Source of the DNA: an uncultured Clostridia bacterium
Lineage (GTDB): Bacteria; Bacillota; Clostridia; Christensenellales; Borkfalkiaceae
Length of the DNA stretch: 64,000 nucleotides
Assembly (NCBI GenBank): GCA_904502225.1
Contig: CAJGDO010000004.1
Location: 8,996-72,995 of the forward strand
Direction: 5' to 3'
How positions within the stretch are numbered: the first letter of the stretch is position 1; every line of letters starts with the position of its first letter. Below, piece after piece: positions 18,495 to 26,635 of the stretch. The position numbers and the translations under genes were made by a program. The notes under the pieces are model-generated. The model made no database searches, was not told the origin of the DNA, and saw nothing but the letters and a program-made list of their open reading frames with translations.

Positions 18495-18956
18495 ATGAAA
18501 TGTATGTATTGTGGTTGCATTGATAGCAAGGTTATCGATTCTCGTTCCGCTGAAGAAGGTGCGATAATCCGTAGAAGAAGAGAGTGCGTAAATTGTGGCA
18601 AACGTTTCACAACATATGAAACGATTGAAAGTGCCCCAATTTTCGTTGTAAAAACAAATGGTGCAAGGCAAGTTTTTGACCCAAATAAAATGAAAAACGG
18701 TATCATTAAGGCTTGCGAAAAACGCCCTGTTTCTGCGGCAACGATTGATGCTTTAGTCAGTGATATTCAAAAGCGTATTTATAATTCGTTGGCACAAGAA
18801 ATCACCAGTAAAGAACTTGGTGAAATGGTTTGTGAAGGCTTAAAGACAATAGACGAGGTTGCGTACGTTAGGTTTGCGTCAGTTTATCGTTCTTTTACCG
18901 ATACAACGTCATTTATTAAAGAATTAGAAAAAATGGTTAAAAAAGATAAGAAATAA
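18495..18956 (+). CDS. nrdR: Transcriptional repressor NrdR
   Basis: Zinc-finger/ATP-cone repressor of ribonucleotide reductase genes, 153 residues, full length. The zinc ribbon MKCMYCG...CVNCGKRFTTYE is at residues 1-40 and the ATP-cone domain (VVKTNGARQVFDPNKMKNGI onward) at 50-135. AGAGG precedes the ATG. With the dCMP deaminase 11 bases downstream it forms a small nucleotide-supply operon. Confidence 0.97.
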   Translation: MKCMYCGCIDSKVIDSRSAEEGAIIRRRRECVNCGKRFTTYETIESAPIFVVKTNGARQVFDPNKMKNGIIKACEKRPVSAATIDALVSDIQKRIYNSLAQEITSKELGEMVCEGLKTIDEVAYVRFASVYRSFTDTTSFIKELEKMVKKDKK

Positions 18957-18967
18957 TAGGTGTACAT

Positions 18968-19420
18968 ATGAACAAATGGGATGAAAGATTTATGAACCTT
19001 GCAGAAACTGTTGCAGGGTGGTCAAGTTGCTATCAAGAAAACAGACACGTTGGTGCGGTTATTGTTAAAGATAAAAGAATTTTAACAACCGGTTATAACG
19101 GTGCTCCAAGCGGTATTGAAAGTTGCAGTGAACGTGGTGAATGTTTAAGGCGTGTTAGAAATATCGCAAGTGGAACAATGCAAGAAGTTTGCTATGCTGT
19201 TCACGCTGAACAAAACGCTATTATCCAAGCAGCAAAACTTGGCGTAAGTTTAGAAGGAGCCACAATGTATGTGACCCATCAACCTTGCGTTATTTGCACC
19301 CGTATGATTTTAAATTCTGGTGTTAAAAAAGTTATATACAAAAACGGCTATCCAGATGACTTCGCGTTGGAGTTATTTAAAAAATCTGACGTTGAATTAA
19401 TAAAATATTCAGATTTATAA
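18968..19420 (+). CDS. dCMP deaminase (ComEB type)
   Basis: Zinc-dependent deaminase converting dCMP to dUMP for dTMP synthesis, 150 residues. The zinc site is complete: HAEQNAI (residues about 78-84) and PCVICTRMI (about 106-114). The segment GYNGAPSGIESC is typical. It follows nrdR closely. The Cys motif and length fit the ComEB/DCD family better than cytidine deaminase. Confidence 0.93.
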   Translation: MNKWDERFMNLAETVAGWSSCYQENRHVGAVIVKDKRILTTGYNGAPSGIESCSERGECLRRVRNIASGTMQEVCYAVHAEQNAIIQAAKLGVSLEGATMYVTHQPCVICTRMILNSGVKKVIYKNGYPDDFALELFKKSDVELIKYSDL

Positions 19421-19461
19421 AAAAACCCTTTAAAAACGCTTGCATTATTTAAAAAAATAAT

Positions 19462-19500
19462 ATAGAATATATCGTGCTGTGCAAGTGCGATATATTCTAT
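19462..19500. repeat. Inverted repeat between dCMP deaminase and tRNA-Ser
   Basis: Perfect 13-bp arms (ATAGAATATATCG / CGATATATTCTAT) around a 13-base loop. There is no T-tract directly after it on the plus strand. It could end the nrdR operon, or be a protein site; the sequence does not decide. Confidence 0.55.
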
Positions 19501-19536
19501 ACGTAATTAAGATTGCATAAAACTCAATATAATTGT

Positions 19537-19625
19537 GGAGAGCTATCGAAGTGGTCATAACGAGGCGGTCTTGAAAACCGTTTGGGTGCAAGCCCACGGG
19601 GGTTCGAATCCCTCGCTCTCCGCCA
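19537..19625 (+). tRNA. tRNA-Ser(UGA)
   Basis: An 89-base class II tRNA with acceptor stem GGAGAGC / GCTCTCC, anticodon loop CTTGAAA (anticodon TGA), a long variable arm (GGGTGCAAGCCC), T-loop GGTTCGAATCC and encoded CCA. TATAAT lies about 7 bases upstream. Confidence 0.97.
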
Positions 19626-19631
19626 ACGAAA

Positions 19632-19661
19632 AAAGAGTCATCAATGGTGACTCTTTTTTTT
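19632..19661 (+). terminator. Terminator of tRNA-Ser
   Basis: Stem AAAGAGTCA / TGACTCTTT with a 7-base loop and a run of T, starting 7 bases after the tRNA. Confidence 0.88.
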
Positions 19662-19729
19662 GTTGCTGATATCGAGATTTGGTTTCGGTTCTTTGGTTCG
19701 GCTTTGCCATCGTAGTGAAACGTAGATGT

Positions 19730-19785
19730 ATCCCTCGCTCTCCGCCAACGAAAAGTCTAATCTAAAATTTAGGTTAGACTTTTTT
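19730..19785 (+). repeat. Duplicate tRNA-Ser 3' tail followed by its own terminator
   Basis: A 25-bp exact copy of the tRNA-Ser 3' end (19608-19632, including the acceptor strand and CCA) recurs at 19730-19754, 122 bases away. It is followed by a separate hairpin (19753-19781, AAGTCTAA / TTAGACTT core) and T-tract. No 5' half or anticodon arm accompanies it, so it is a tail remnant, either of a lost tandem tRNA or of an attachment-site duplication. The rest of the 340-bp gap to the next gene is AT-rich and holds only the following promoter. Confidence 0.75.
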
Positions 19786-19901
19786 GTTATATTTTTAACT
19801 AAAATTTGGTGCAACGTTATCTATTATTTTAAAAAGTATTGTAGAGTTAGTAAAATGTTAGAAAATATATAATAATTTAATATATTTTTTAATAAAACAT
19901 A

Positions 19902-19930
19902 TTGACTTTATATTGGGGCTATGCTATACT
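19902..19930 (+). promoter_or_regulatory. Promoter of the GH1 glycosidase pair
   Basis: TTGACT (19902-19907), 17-base spacer, TATACT (19925-19930), 36 bases before the first GH1 start codon. Confidence 0.75.
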
Positions 19931-19965
19931 TTAAAAAATTTATTAAAAAATGGAGAAAAAAGTAG

Positions 19966-21309
19966 ATGAAATTTGATTTTCCAAAAGATTTTTTATTCGG
20001 TGCGGCATCATCTGCTTGTCAAATTGAATCTGCATATCTTGAAGACGGCAAAGGCGAGGACGTGACTGGGTATTACAGCAAAATTTATCCTGAAAAATTT
20101 GCTGGCAGTCATCCAAACGACAGTGCCGATTTTTATTATAAATATCCAGAAGATATTAAGATGATGCAAGATTTGGGGCTTAAATGTTTCCGTTTTTCAA
20201 TCTCATGGTCAAGAATTTTCCCAAACAATCCAGATGAAATTAACCAAGCAGGCATTGATTATTATTCTGATGTGATTGATAAGATTAGAGAGGCGGGAAT
20301 GAAGGTCTTTTTCGACCTTTGGCACTGCGACTTACCAATGTGGGTAATCGAAAAAGGCGGGGTCGTTAATAGAGAGTTTATTGATTGGTTCCACAAGTAT
20401 GCAGAAGTGTGCTTTAAGGCGTTTGGCGATAGAGTTGATTTTTGGTCAACTATAAATGAACCAAGCATAAACATTATGGCTGCCTATGCTTATGAACACC
20501 AAGCACCATTTTTAAGGGATATGGACCTTGCGATTAAAGCGTGCCACGTTGCAATACTTGCACACTATGACGTTGTCCGTTTATATAAGTCAATGAACTT
20601 TACCGGTCAAATTGGTGCAGTTATTCACGTTGAACCAACTTATGCATTAACAATGGATGAAAAAGATGAAAAGGCTGCTGAAAGAAGATTTGCTTTCTAT
20701 TCAGGTGTTTGGATGGACCCAATGTTTAAGGGATATTATCCAAAGATTTTGATGGATTACCCTTGGTACACAAGTAAACTTCCAGAAGGTTTTGAAAAAG
20801 AACTTGCTGATAACTTTATTGACAGTGACTTTATTTCAATCAACTATTACAGCCCATCATTTGTTAAATATGCTGATAATGGCGAACTTGATTATGAGTT
20901 TGTTAAAAACCAACAACTCCCAGGGGATGACTATGGTTTTGTTGTTTATCCACAAGGCTTGTTCGACGTTGTTAATATTTTGCACAAAACTTATCCAAAT
21001 AAAGACATTTATATTACTGAAAACGGTATTGGTGTTAAGAAAGAAGGTACTTTAGATGAGCAATTAGTTGATGATTATAGAATTAACTATTTAAGAGAAC
21101 ATTTGCATTCTGTTTCCAACGCTATTAAGGCGGGTGTTCCTGTAAAAGGCTATTTCCATTGGTCAATTATTGACACATGGGAAGGTTATGCGGGCGGATA
21201 TAACTTTATTTTCGGCTTTATTCAAGTTAATTATCAAACACGTGAACGTCGCCCAAGAAAAAGTTATCATTATTATAAAGAAGTTATTAAGCAAGGTAGC
21301 GTTTACTAA
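19966..21309 (+). CDS. GH1 family glycosidase A
   Basis: A 447-residue retaining beta-glycosidase with no signal peptide, so cytoplasmic. The acid/base glutamate is in TINEPS and the nucleophile in ITENGIG. The substrate glutamine is kept (SACQIES near residue 15). Two -1 subsite positions differ from classical GH1: the HWDLP tryptophan is cysteine (LWHCDLP), and in DNFEWxxGY the tryptophan after Glu is glycine (DTWEGYAGGY). It lacks the Ser-Lys-Tyr signature of 6-phospho-beta-glucosidases. First gene of the sugar cluster, with its own promoter, 55 bases before a paralogue. The aglycone and sugar are unknown. Confidence 0.88.
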   Translation: MKFDFPKDFLFGAASSACQIESAYLEDGKGEDVTGYYSKIYPEKFAGSHPNDSADFYYKYPEDIKMMQDLGLKCFRFSISWSRIFPNNPDEINQAGIDYYSDVIDKIREAGMKVFFDLWHCDLPMWVIEKGGVVNREFIDWFHKYAEVCFKAFGDRVDFWSTINEPSINIMAAYAYEHQAPFLRDMDLAIKACHVAILAHYDVVRLYKSMNFTGQIGAVIHVEPTYALTMDEKDEKAAERRFAFYSGVWMDPMFKGYYPKILMDYPWYTSKLPEGFEKELADNFIDSDFISINYYSPSFVKYADNGELDYEFVKNQQLPGDDYGFVVYPQGLFDVVNILHKTYPNKDIYITENGIGVKKEGTLDEQLVDDYRINYLREHLHSVSNAIKAGVPVKGYFHWSIIDTWEGYAGGYNFIFGFIQVNYQTRERRPRKSYHYYKEVIKQGSVY

Positions 21310-21364
21310 CTCGTTTTAACTGTAAAAAATAAAAATCAAAATTAATTTAATTAGGAGTATTATT

Positions 21365-22678
21365 ATGAAATTTACTTTCCCAAAAGATTTTATGTTCGGG
21401 GCAGCAACTTCTGCTGTTCAAATTGAAGGCGGTATTCACGAAGGTGGTAAGGGTGAAGATTTCCACTCTGACAACTATAAGAAAAACCCTGCCTTATACA
21501 AATATTCTGACCCTGCAAAAAACGCTGACTTTTATCATAAATATCCAGAAGATATTAAGATGATGAAAGACTTGGGGCTTAAATGTTTCCGTTTTTCTAT
21601 TTCTTGGTCAAGAATTTTCCCAGACGGACCATATAAAGTTTGCCAAGAAGGCGTTGATTACTATAACCGTGTTATTGATGAACTTAAGAAAAATGGTATC
21701 AAAGCGTTTTTCGATTTGTGGCACTGCGATATGCCACTTTGGTTGGTTAAACTTGGTGCTTTAACAAACAGTTCGTTTGTTGATTGGTTCTCATACTACG
21801 CAAAAACTTGCTTTGAAGCGTTTGGTGATAGAGTTGATTACTGGTGCACTGTAAACGAACCAAACATTAACTGCGTTTCTAAAGAAGCCGGTGGGGACAA
21901 GTTTACTTTCTTTAATATGATTATGGCTCACTATAAATCAGTTCAAATTTATAAGTCAATGAATTTGCCTGGTCAAATTGGTGCAGTTATCCACGTTATT
22001 CCATATTATTCACTTTCTATGGACCCAAAAGATGCAGAAGCTGCTGATAACGCAATGGCTTTCTATGCTGGAAGATGGCTTGACCCAATGTATAAAGGCT
22101 ACTATCCAGAAGTTCTTTTAAAGCAAAAAGAATTCATCAACAGTTTGCCACCTGATTTTGAAAAATTAATGAAAGAAAACTTTGTTGAAGCAGACTTTAT
22201 CGGCGTCAACATTTACGGACCAGAACACGTTGCATATGGCGAAGGTGAACACTACCTTAACTATAAGAAAATCATAAATAAAAATACTCCAAAAGACGAC
22301 TATGGCTTTGAGTATTACCCACAAGGTATCTTTGACACGCTTGCATATTTGAGCGATAATTACCCAGGAAAGAACATTATTATTACCGAAAATGGTATCG
22401 GTGTTAAGAAGTGGGGTAATTACGAAGAAGAACTCCACGACGATTATAGAATTAACTATATGCGTGAGCACCTCCGTTCACTTTCTCGTGCTATCAAGGC
22501 TGGTTTCCCTGTAATTGGTTATTTCCCATGGTCAATTATGGATACAAGTGAACTTCGTTCTGGTGGATATACGCTTATGTTCGGTCTCGTTCAAATTCGT
22601 TACGAAACACTTGAACGTGTGCCAAGAGACAGTTGGTATTTCTATCAAAAAGTTATCAGCGAAAGTAGGGTTGACTAA
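21365..22678 (+). CDS. GH1 family glycosidase B
   Basis: Paralogue of the preceding gene, 437 residues, cytoplasmic. Catalytic residues are present (TVNEPN and ITENGIG). It shares the Trp-to-Cys change (LWHCDMP), and its C-terminal glycone loop is DTSELRSGGY, keeping Glu but replacing the following tryptophan with leucine. Compared with copy A it is shorter between the acid/base and the next strand. TAGGAG precedes the ATG. The pair most likely arose by tandem duplication and then diverged at the glycone-binding loop. Confidence 0.88.
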   Translation: MKFTFPKDFMFGAATSAVQIEGGIHEGGKGEDFHSDNYKKNPALYKYSDPAKNADFYHKYPEDIKMMKDLGLKCFRFSISWSRIFPDGPYKVCQEGVDYYNRVIDELKKNGIKAFFDLWHCDMPLWLVKLGALTNSSFVDWFSYYAKTCFEAFGDRVDYWCTVNEPNINCVSKEAGGDKFTFFNMIMAHYKSVQIYKSMNLPGQIGAVIHVIPYYSLSMDPKDAEAADNAMAFYAGRWLDPMYKGYYPEVLLKQKEFINSLPPDFEKLMKENFVEADFIGVNIYGPEHVAYGEGEHYLNYKKIINKNTPKDDYGFEYYPQGIFDTLAYLSDNYPGKNIIITENGIGVKKWGNYEEELHDDYRINYMREHLRSLSRAIKAGFPVIGYFPWSIMDTSELRSGGYTLMFGLVQIRYETLERVPRDSWYFYQKVISESRVD

Positions 22679-22803
22679 ACAATTTTTGCGTTGTTAAAAT
22701 ACTTATTTTGCTGTTAATTGTTGACAATGAATTATAAAACTAACAAAAATCTTAATTAGCAAATATATTTTTAAATTTTTGATATAATATTTTAAAAATT
22801 CCG

Positions 22804-22832
22804 TTGACAAAGATTGCAACTTTTAGTATAAT
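22804..22832 (+). promoter_or_regulatory. Consensus promoter of the isomerase/kinase operon
   Basis: TTGACA (22804-22809), 17-base spacer, TATAAT (22827-22832): a perfect sigma-A promoter, predicting a roughly 90-base leader. The 250-bp gap also holds a second TATAAT at about 22783; no riboswitch or operator dyad was recognised. Confidence 0.85.
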
Positions 22833-22928
22833 TCATATATAATGTATTTAAAAGCAACATTTATGCCCATATTTTGTGTATAAGTGTGTGTTTAAGAATT
22901 AAATTTCCATTGATTTAGGAGACTTTTA

Positions 22929-23948
22929 ATGTCAAATTATAATAAAAAAATTGTTATCGCAGGAAATATTCTTGTTGATATTGTTAAAAATATCGATTCA
23001 TACCCAAAAATTGGTATGCTTTCGCACATAACCGATATGTCTATGGCTGTTGGTGGTTGTGTTCCAAATACTGCGATTAACCTTGCAAAAATTGATAAGA
23101 ATATTCCTATTTGTGCATCTGGTTTAGTTGGTGATGACGCAAACGGAAAATTTGTTATTGGTGAATTAGAAAAGGTTGGCATTGATACAAGTTTGATTGC
23201 TTATTCAAATACTAATACAACAGGCTTTTCTGATGTTATGAGTATTGAAGGTGGGGAAAGAACGTTCTTCTTCAAAAAAGGAACTAATGAAGATTTTTCA
23301 CCAGAGTATATTGACGTTGATAAATTAGACTGTGATTTATTCCATATTGGCTATATTTTGTTATTAGATAAATTTGATGCTGAAGACAGTGAATATGGCA
23401 CAGTTATGGCAAGATTGTTAAAATCTGTTCAAGATAAAGGTATCAAAACTTCTATCGACGTTGTAAGTAGCAATACTGCTGATTATGGTAAAATGATTTT
23501 ACCAGCATTAAAATATTCTAACTACGCTATAATCAACGAAATTGAATGTTGCAAAATTTTCAATCTAGATTCTTATGATGAAAACGGCAAGTTGTTAAAG
23601 AATAACGTTGAACTTGCTATGCGTAAGATGGCTGAAGCAGGTGTTAAGGATAAAATTATTATTCACTGCAAAGAAACTGCTTTTGCTTATGACGTTAAAA
23701 CTGATGTGTTTACCGAAGTTCCATCACTTAAAATCCCATCAGAAATGATTAAGGGTAGTGTTGGTGCTGGCGACACTTTCTGTGCAGGTTCGCTTTACGG
23801 TATTTATCACGGTTTAAGTGATGAACAAACGTTAAAATTTGCTTCTGCTGCCGCTGCTTGCAACTTGTTTGCTGCGAACTCGGTTGACGGTATCAAGAGC
23901 AAAGAAGAAATTCTCGATATGGCTGAAAATTGGGAAAGACTAAAATAG
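22929..23948 (+). CDS. PfkB family carbohydrate kinase
   Basis: Ribokinase/fructokinase-type sugar kinase, 339 residues. It has the N-terminal GG motif region (AVGGCVPNTAINLAKI, residues about 40-55), GLVGDDANGKFV, and the catalytic signature GSVGAGDTFCAG near 280 with the base aspartate. TTAGGAG precedes the ATG. It opens the second transcription unit of the cluster. With D-lyxose isomerase downstream, phosphorylation of a ketose such as fructose is the simplest role, but PfkB substrates cannot be read from sequence. Confidence 0.9.
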   Translation: MSNYNKKIVIAGNILVDIVKNIDSYPKIGMLSHITDMSMAVGGCVPNTAINLAKIDKNIPICASGLVGDDANGKFVIGELEKVGIDTSLIAYSNTNTTGFSDVMSIEGGERTFFFKKGTNEDFSPEYIDVDKLDCDLFHIGYILLLDKFDAEDSEYGTVMARLLKSVQDKGIKTSIDVVSSNTADYGKMILPALKYSNYAIINEIECCKIFNLDSYDENGKLLKNNVELAMRKMAEAGVKDKIIIHCKETAFAYDVKTDVFTEVPSLKIPSEMIKGSVGAGDTFCAGSLYGIYHGLSDEQTLKFASAAAACNLFAANSVDGIKSKEEILDMAENWERLK

Positions 23949-24020
23949 GTTTAAAGCTTACAAAAGCTTAAATAAAAAAGAAAATAAAAATTTATAAATC
24001 TTTTCAAGGAGGATGAAAGT

Positions 24021-25832
24021 ATGCCAGTATATGAATCCATAAAAAATGCTGACAACAAAATCGTTATTTCTGCTAAAAACAGAGACAGCGTAACTTTCGG
24101 TTGGGACAAGGTTGTTGATAAAATCGCTTCACTTGTAGATTCAACCGATAAAAACATTGCACTTGACGGTTGGTATGGTATTGATTTTGCTAAAATTGCT
24201 GAAGCAGTTGCTGCAAAATTAAAAGCAAAGGGTTTACAAGTTGAACTTTTCGCTGCAAGCCAACTTTACAAGTCAAGAGAGGACATTATCGCTTATAATG
24301 CTCCATATGTAACTGATGACCCAGGCTTTGGTAAAGTTAACAAGACTGGTGTTATCGAAGACCTTATGTGTGAAAAAGCAGTTGCTGACTTAAAGAAAAA
24401 GCTTGCTTCTAATGCAGTTGTAATCGCTTACGGCGAAGGTGCTTGCATTAAAGAACTTGCTGACCTTTATGCAGTTAAATGCTATGTTGATAACACTCAC
24501 CAAAAAGTACAATGGGATATGTGGGAAGGCAGACTTAATACGTTTGGTTGCACCACCCCAACTAAAGACTACAACTGGAAAGAATACAACTATTCTGACT
24601 ACTATATGTTGAAACGTCAAAAAGACTTCATGTATGGTGCAATGGATTTCTATGTAGAAAACTATTTCGAAAACGATTTAGTATTAGTTCCAAGAGCAGC
24701 ATATGACGAAATCATGTCAACTCTTGTTAAATACCCAATCCACGAAGTTAAGATTTTCAGCCCAGGTCCATGGGGTGCTTATAGATACTTGGATATGGAT
24801 TATCAAGTTGAAGGCCTTGCTAACAACGCTTGGAACAAAATTGCTGGTCCAGAACTTCGTATTCTTATCGACTTCGGTGGCGAAAGAAGCATTTCTATGC
24901 CAATGCTTAACGCTATGCAATATGGTGAAGAACTTGTTGGTGGCCTCATCAACAAACAATATCCTGGCTTGTTCCCACTTGACATCTGGCTAGATGACGG
25001 TTGGCACCCAACCCCACAACCAGCTGAAAGAATTTCAATGCCAATGCATATCCACCCATCAAGCAAATACGTTAAAGACAACTTTGACGAACCACTCGGC
25101 AGATATGAAACATATTACATTGCAGAAGCATATGAAGGTGCTAACACCTGGATGGGCTTCCACGATGATGCTGATATTGAAGAATGGGAAAGACTTTGTG
25201 AAGAATCACAAAACATTAAACCTATTGAAAACTGGAAAGACTTTATTGCTAACTGGTCAAGCAAAGAAGGTGACTTATACTTGATTCCTCCTGGAACAAT
25301 GCACGGTCACGGCGGTAACCAAATGGTTCTTGAAATGGATACTAACCCAAGTATCAACGGTACAGAATATTCATTCTTTGAATATGACTTCGCAAGACCA
25401 TCATGGGATGACAATGCTAAAACTATGACTGGCAAACCATTGAAAATGCACCTTGAACACGGCAGAAACATGGAAAAAACCAGAAGAGCATCTTGGGTTA
25501 AAGACCACTTATTATCGACCCCATCAGTTGTTAAGTGGACTAAAAACTACTTCATCGACCGTTATAAGTCAACCCCTGTTATGCCATACCACGTTGAAAG
25601 AATCCACTTCGAAAAAGTTGGTGAATTCTCAACAGAAGGTAAGTTCATGAACATGCTTACTTTAACAGTTGGTAGCAAAGTGACTGTTCGCTCAAAAGCA
25701 AACCCAGAATATTTTGCTGTTTGCGATAAGTTCCAAACGTTAGTAGTTCCTGCATGCTTCGGTGATTATGAAATCATTAACGAAGAAGGCGGACGTGCTA
25801 CTTGCGTTATCCAAAGATGGAAACAAGGTTAA
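24021..25832 (+). CDS. Class I mannose-6-phosphate isomerase-like protein with N-terminal P-loop-like domain
   Basis: A 603-residue two-part protein. The C-terminal part (about 290-603) resembles type I phosphomannose isomerase: metal-site histidines in MHIHPSS (about 340), a following glutamate in ETYYIAEA, PPGTMHGHGGN (about 421), then YDFARPS and LKMHLEHGR as in the PMI arginine region. The N-terminal part (about 40-250) has the shape of a uridine-kinase-like domain, but the P-loop reads ALDGWYGIDFAKIA, without GKS/T, so it should not bind ATP normally. The ribosome binding site AAGGAGG is the strongest in the cluster, and codons often end in C, suggesting high expression. Substrate not known. 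Confidence 0.78.
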   Translation: MPVYESIKNADNKIVISAKNRDSVTFGWDKVVDKIASLVDSTDKNIALDGWYGIDFAKIAEAVAAKLKAKGLQVELFAASQLYKSREDIIAYNAPYVTDDPGFGKVNKTGVIEDLMCEKAVADLKKKLASNAVVIAYGEGACIKELADLYAVKCYVDNTHQKVQWDMWEGRLNTFGCTTPTKDYNWKEYNYSDYYMLKRQKDFMYGAMDFYVENYFENDLVLVPRAAYDEIMSTLVKYPIHEVKIFSPGPWGAYRYLDMDYQVEGLANNAWNKIAGPELRILIDFGGERSISMPMLNAMQYGEELVGGLINKQYPGLFPLDIWLDDGWHPTPQPAERISMPMHIHPSSKYVKDNFDEPLGRYETYYIAEAYEGANTWMGFHDDADIEEWERLCEESQNIKPIENWKDFIANWSSKEGDLYLIPPGTMHGHGGNQMVLEMDTNPSINGTEYSFFEYDFARPSWDDNAKTMTGKPLKMHLEHGRNMEKTRRASWVKDHLLSTPSVVKWTKNYFIDRYKSTPVMPYHVERIHFEKVGEFSTEGKFMNMLTLTVGSKVTVRSKANPEYFAVCDKFQTLVVPACFGDYEIINEEGGRATCVIQRWKQG

Positions 25833-25853
25833 TATATAACTAAACTGTAATTT

Positions 25854-25898
25854 ATGAGCCACGGTTAAAATTATTTTTATATTTTTGACCGGGCTCAT
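25854..25898 (+). other. Intercistronic stem-loop
   Basis: Outer stem ATGAGCC / GGCTCAT, a single bulged A, then nine more pairs (CGGTTAAAA / TTTTGACCG), a 12-base loop and no T-tract. It sits between the isomerase-like gene and the PIG-L gene, ending shortly before the latter's AAGGAG. A 3' stabiliser or partial terminator that uncouples expression of the two halves of the operon is likely. Confidence 0.6.
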
Positions 25899-25918
25899 AT
25901 TTATAAAAAGGAGTATTT

Positions 25919-26635
25919 ATGAATATTTTAGCAATTGGTGCGCATCCGGATGATGTTGAAACTTGTTGTGGTGGCACGTTAGCAAAATACGCAAAACAAG
26001 GCCATAAGGTTTTTACTGCTACAGCAACTAATGGTAATATAGGTTCAGCAACTCTTTCTATGGAAGAAATTGCAAAAATAAGAAAAGAAGAAGCACGCAG
26101 GGCTGCTGCTCATATCGGTGCAGAATATATCTGCCTTGATTATGATGATGAAATGTTTTATGAAGATAAGCAAGCAAGGCTTAACTTTATTAACCTAGTT
26201 AGATATTGCAAAGCAGACGTTATCTTAACACATTCACCACACGATTATAACCCTGACCATGAAGTAACTAGCAAAATCATTAACGATATTGCCGTTATGA
26301 TACCTATTGCAAAAATTCAAACCAAGGCAAAGCCTTATGACAAAATCCCAATTATCGCATATTTTGAACCTGTCCACGGTTTAGGCTTTATTCCAACTGA
26401 ATACGTTGATATTTCAGATGTTATTGATATTAAAAGGGCAATGTGCTATGAGCATAAGAGTCAAATTCAATGGATGTCTGACAACTATAAAGATGCTGTT
26501 GGTGATAAGGACTTCCTTGAAGGAACAATGGTTCAAGCAAGATATAGGGGTATCCAATGTGGCGTTCAGTATGCAGAAGGTTTCCGCATGGCTAACGACG
26601 CATTTAGAGTAGTTCCAAGGAGAGTTCTTCCTTAA
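25919..26635 (+). CDS. PIG-L family deacetylase
   Basis: LmbE/PIG-L fold zinc-dependent N-deacetylase, 238 residues, cytoplasmic. The metal and catalytic motif AHPDDVE is at residues 8-14 and the third metal ligand is in HSPHDYNPDH near 105-114. Family members deacetylate GlcNAc-containing compounds (GlcNAc-PI, GlcNAc-Ins, BshB substrates, chitin oligomers). In this cluster it suggests an N-acetylated sugar or glycoside as substrate. It overlaps the next gene by one base. Confidence 0.9.
   Translation: MNILAIGAHPDDVETCCGGTLAKYAKQGHKVFTATATNGNIGSATLSMEEIAKIRKEEARRAAAHIGAEYICLDYDDEMFYEDKQARLNFINLVRYCKADVILTHSPHDYNPDHEVTSKIINDIAVMIPIAKIQTKAKPYDKIPIIAYFEPVHGLGFIPTEYVDISDVIDIKRAMCYEHKSQIQWMSDNYKDAVGDKDFLEGTMVQARYRGIQCGVQYAEGFRMANDAFRVVPRRVLP

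Noticed and set aside
19730..19754. A second tRNA-Ser gene
   Set aside because: Only the 3' tail is repeated; no anticodon arm, D-arm or 5' acceptor strand is present.
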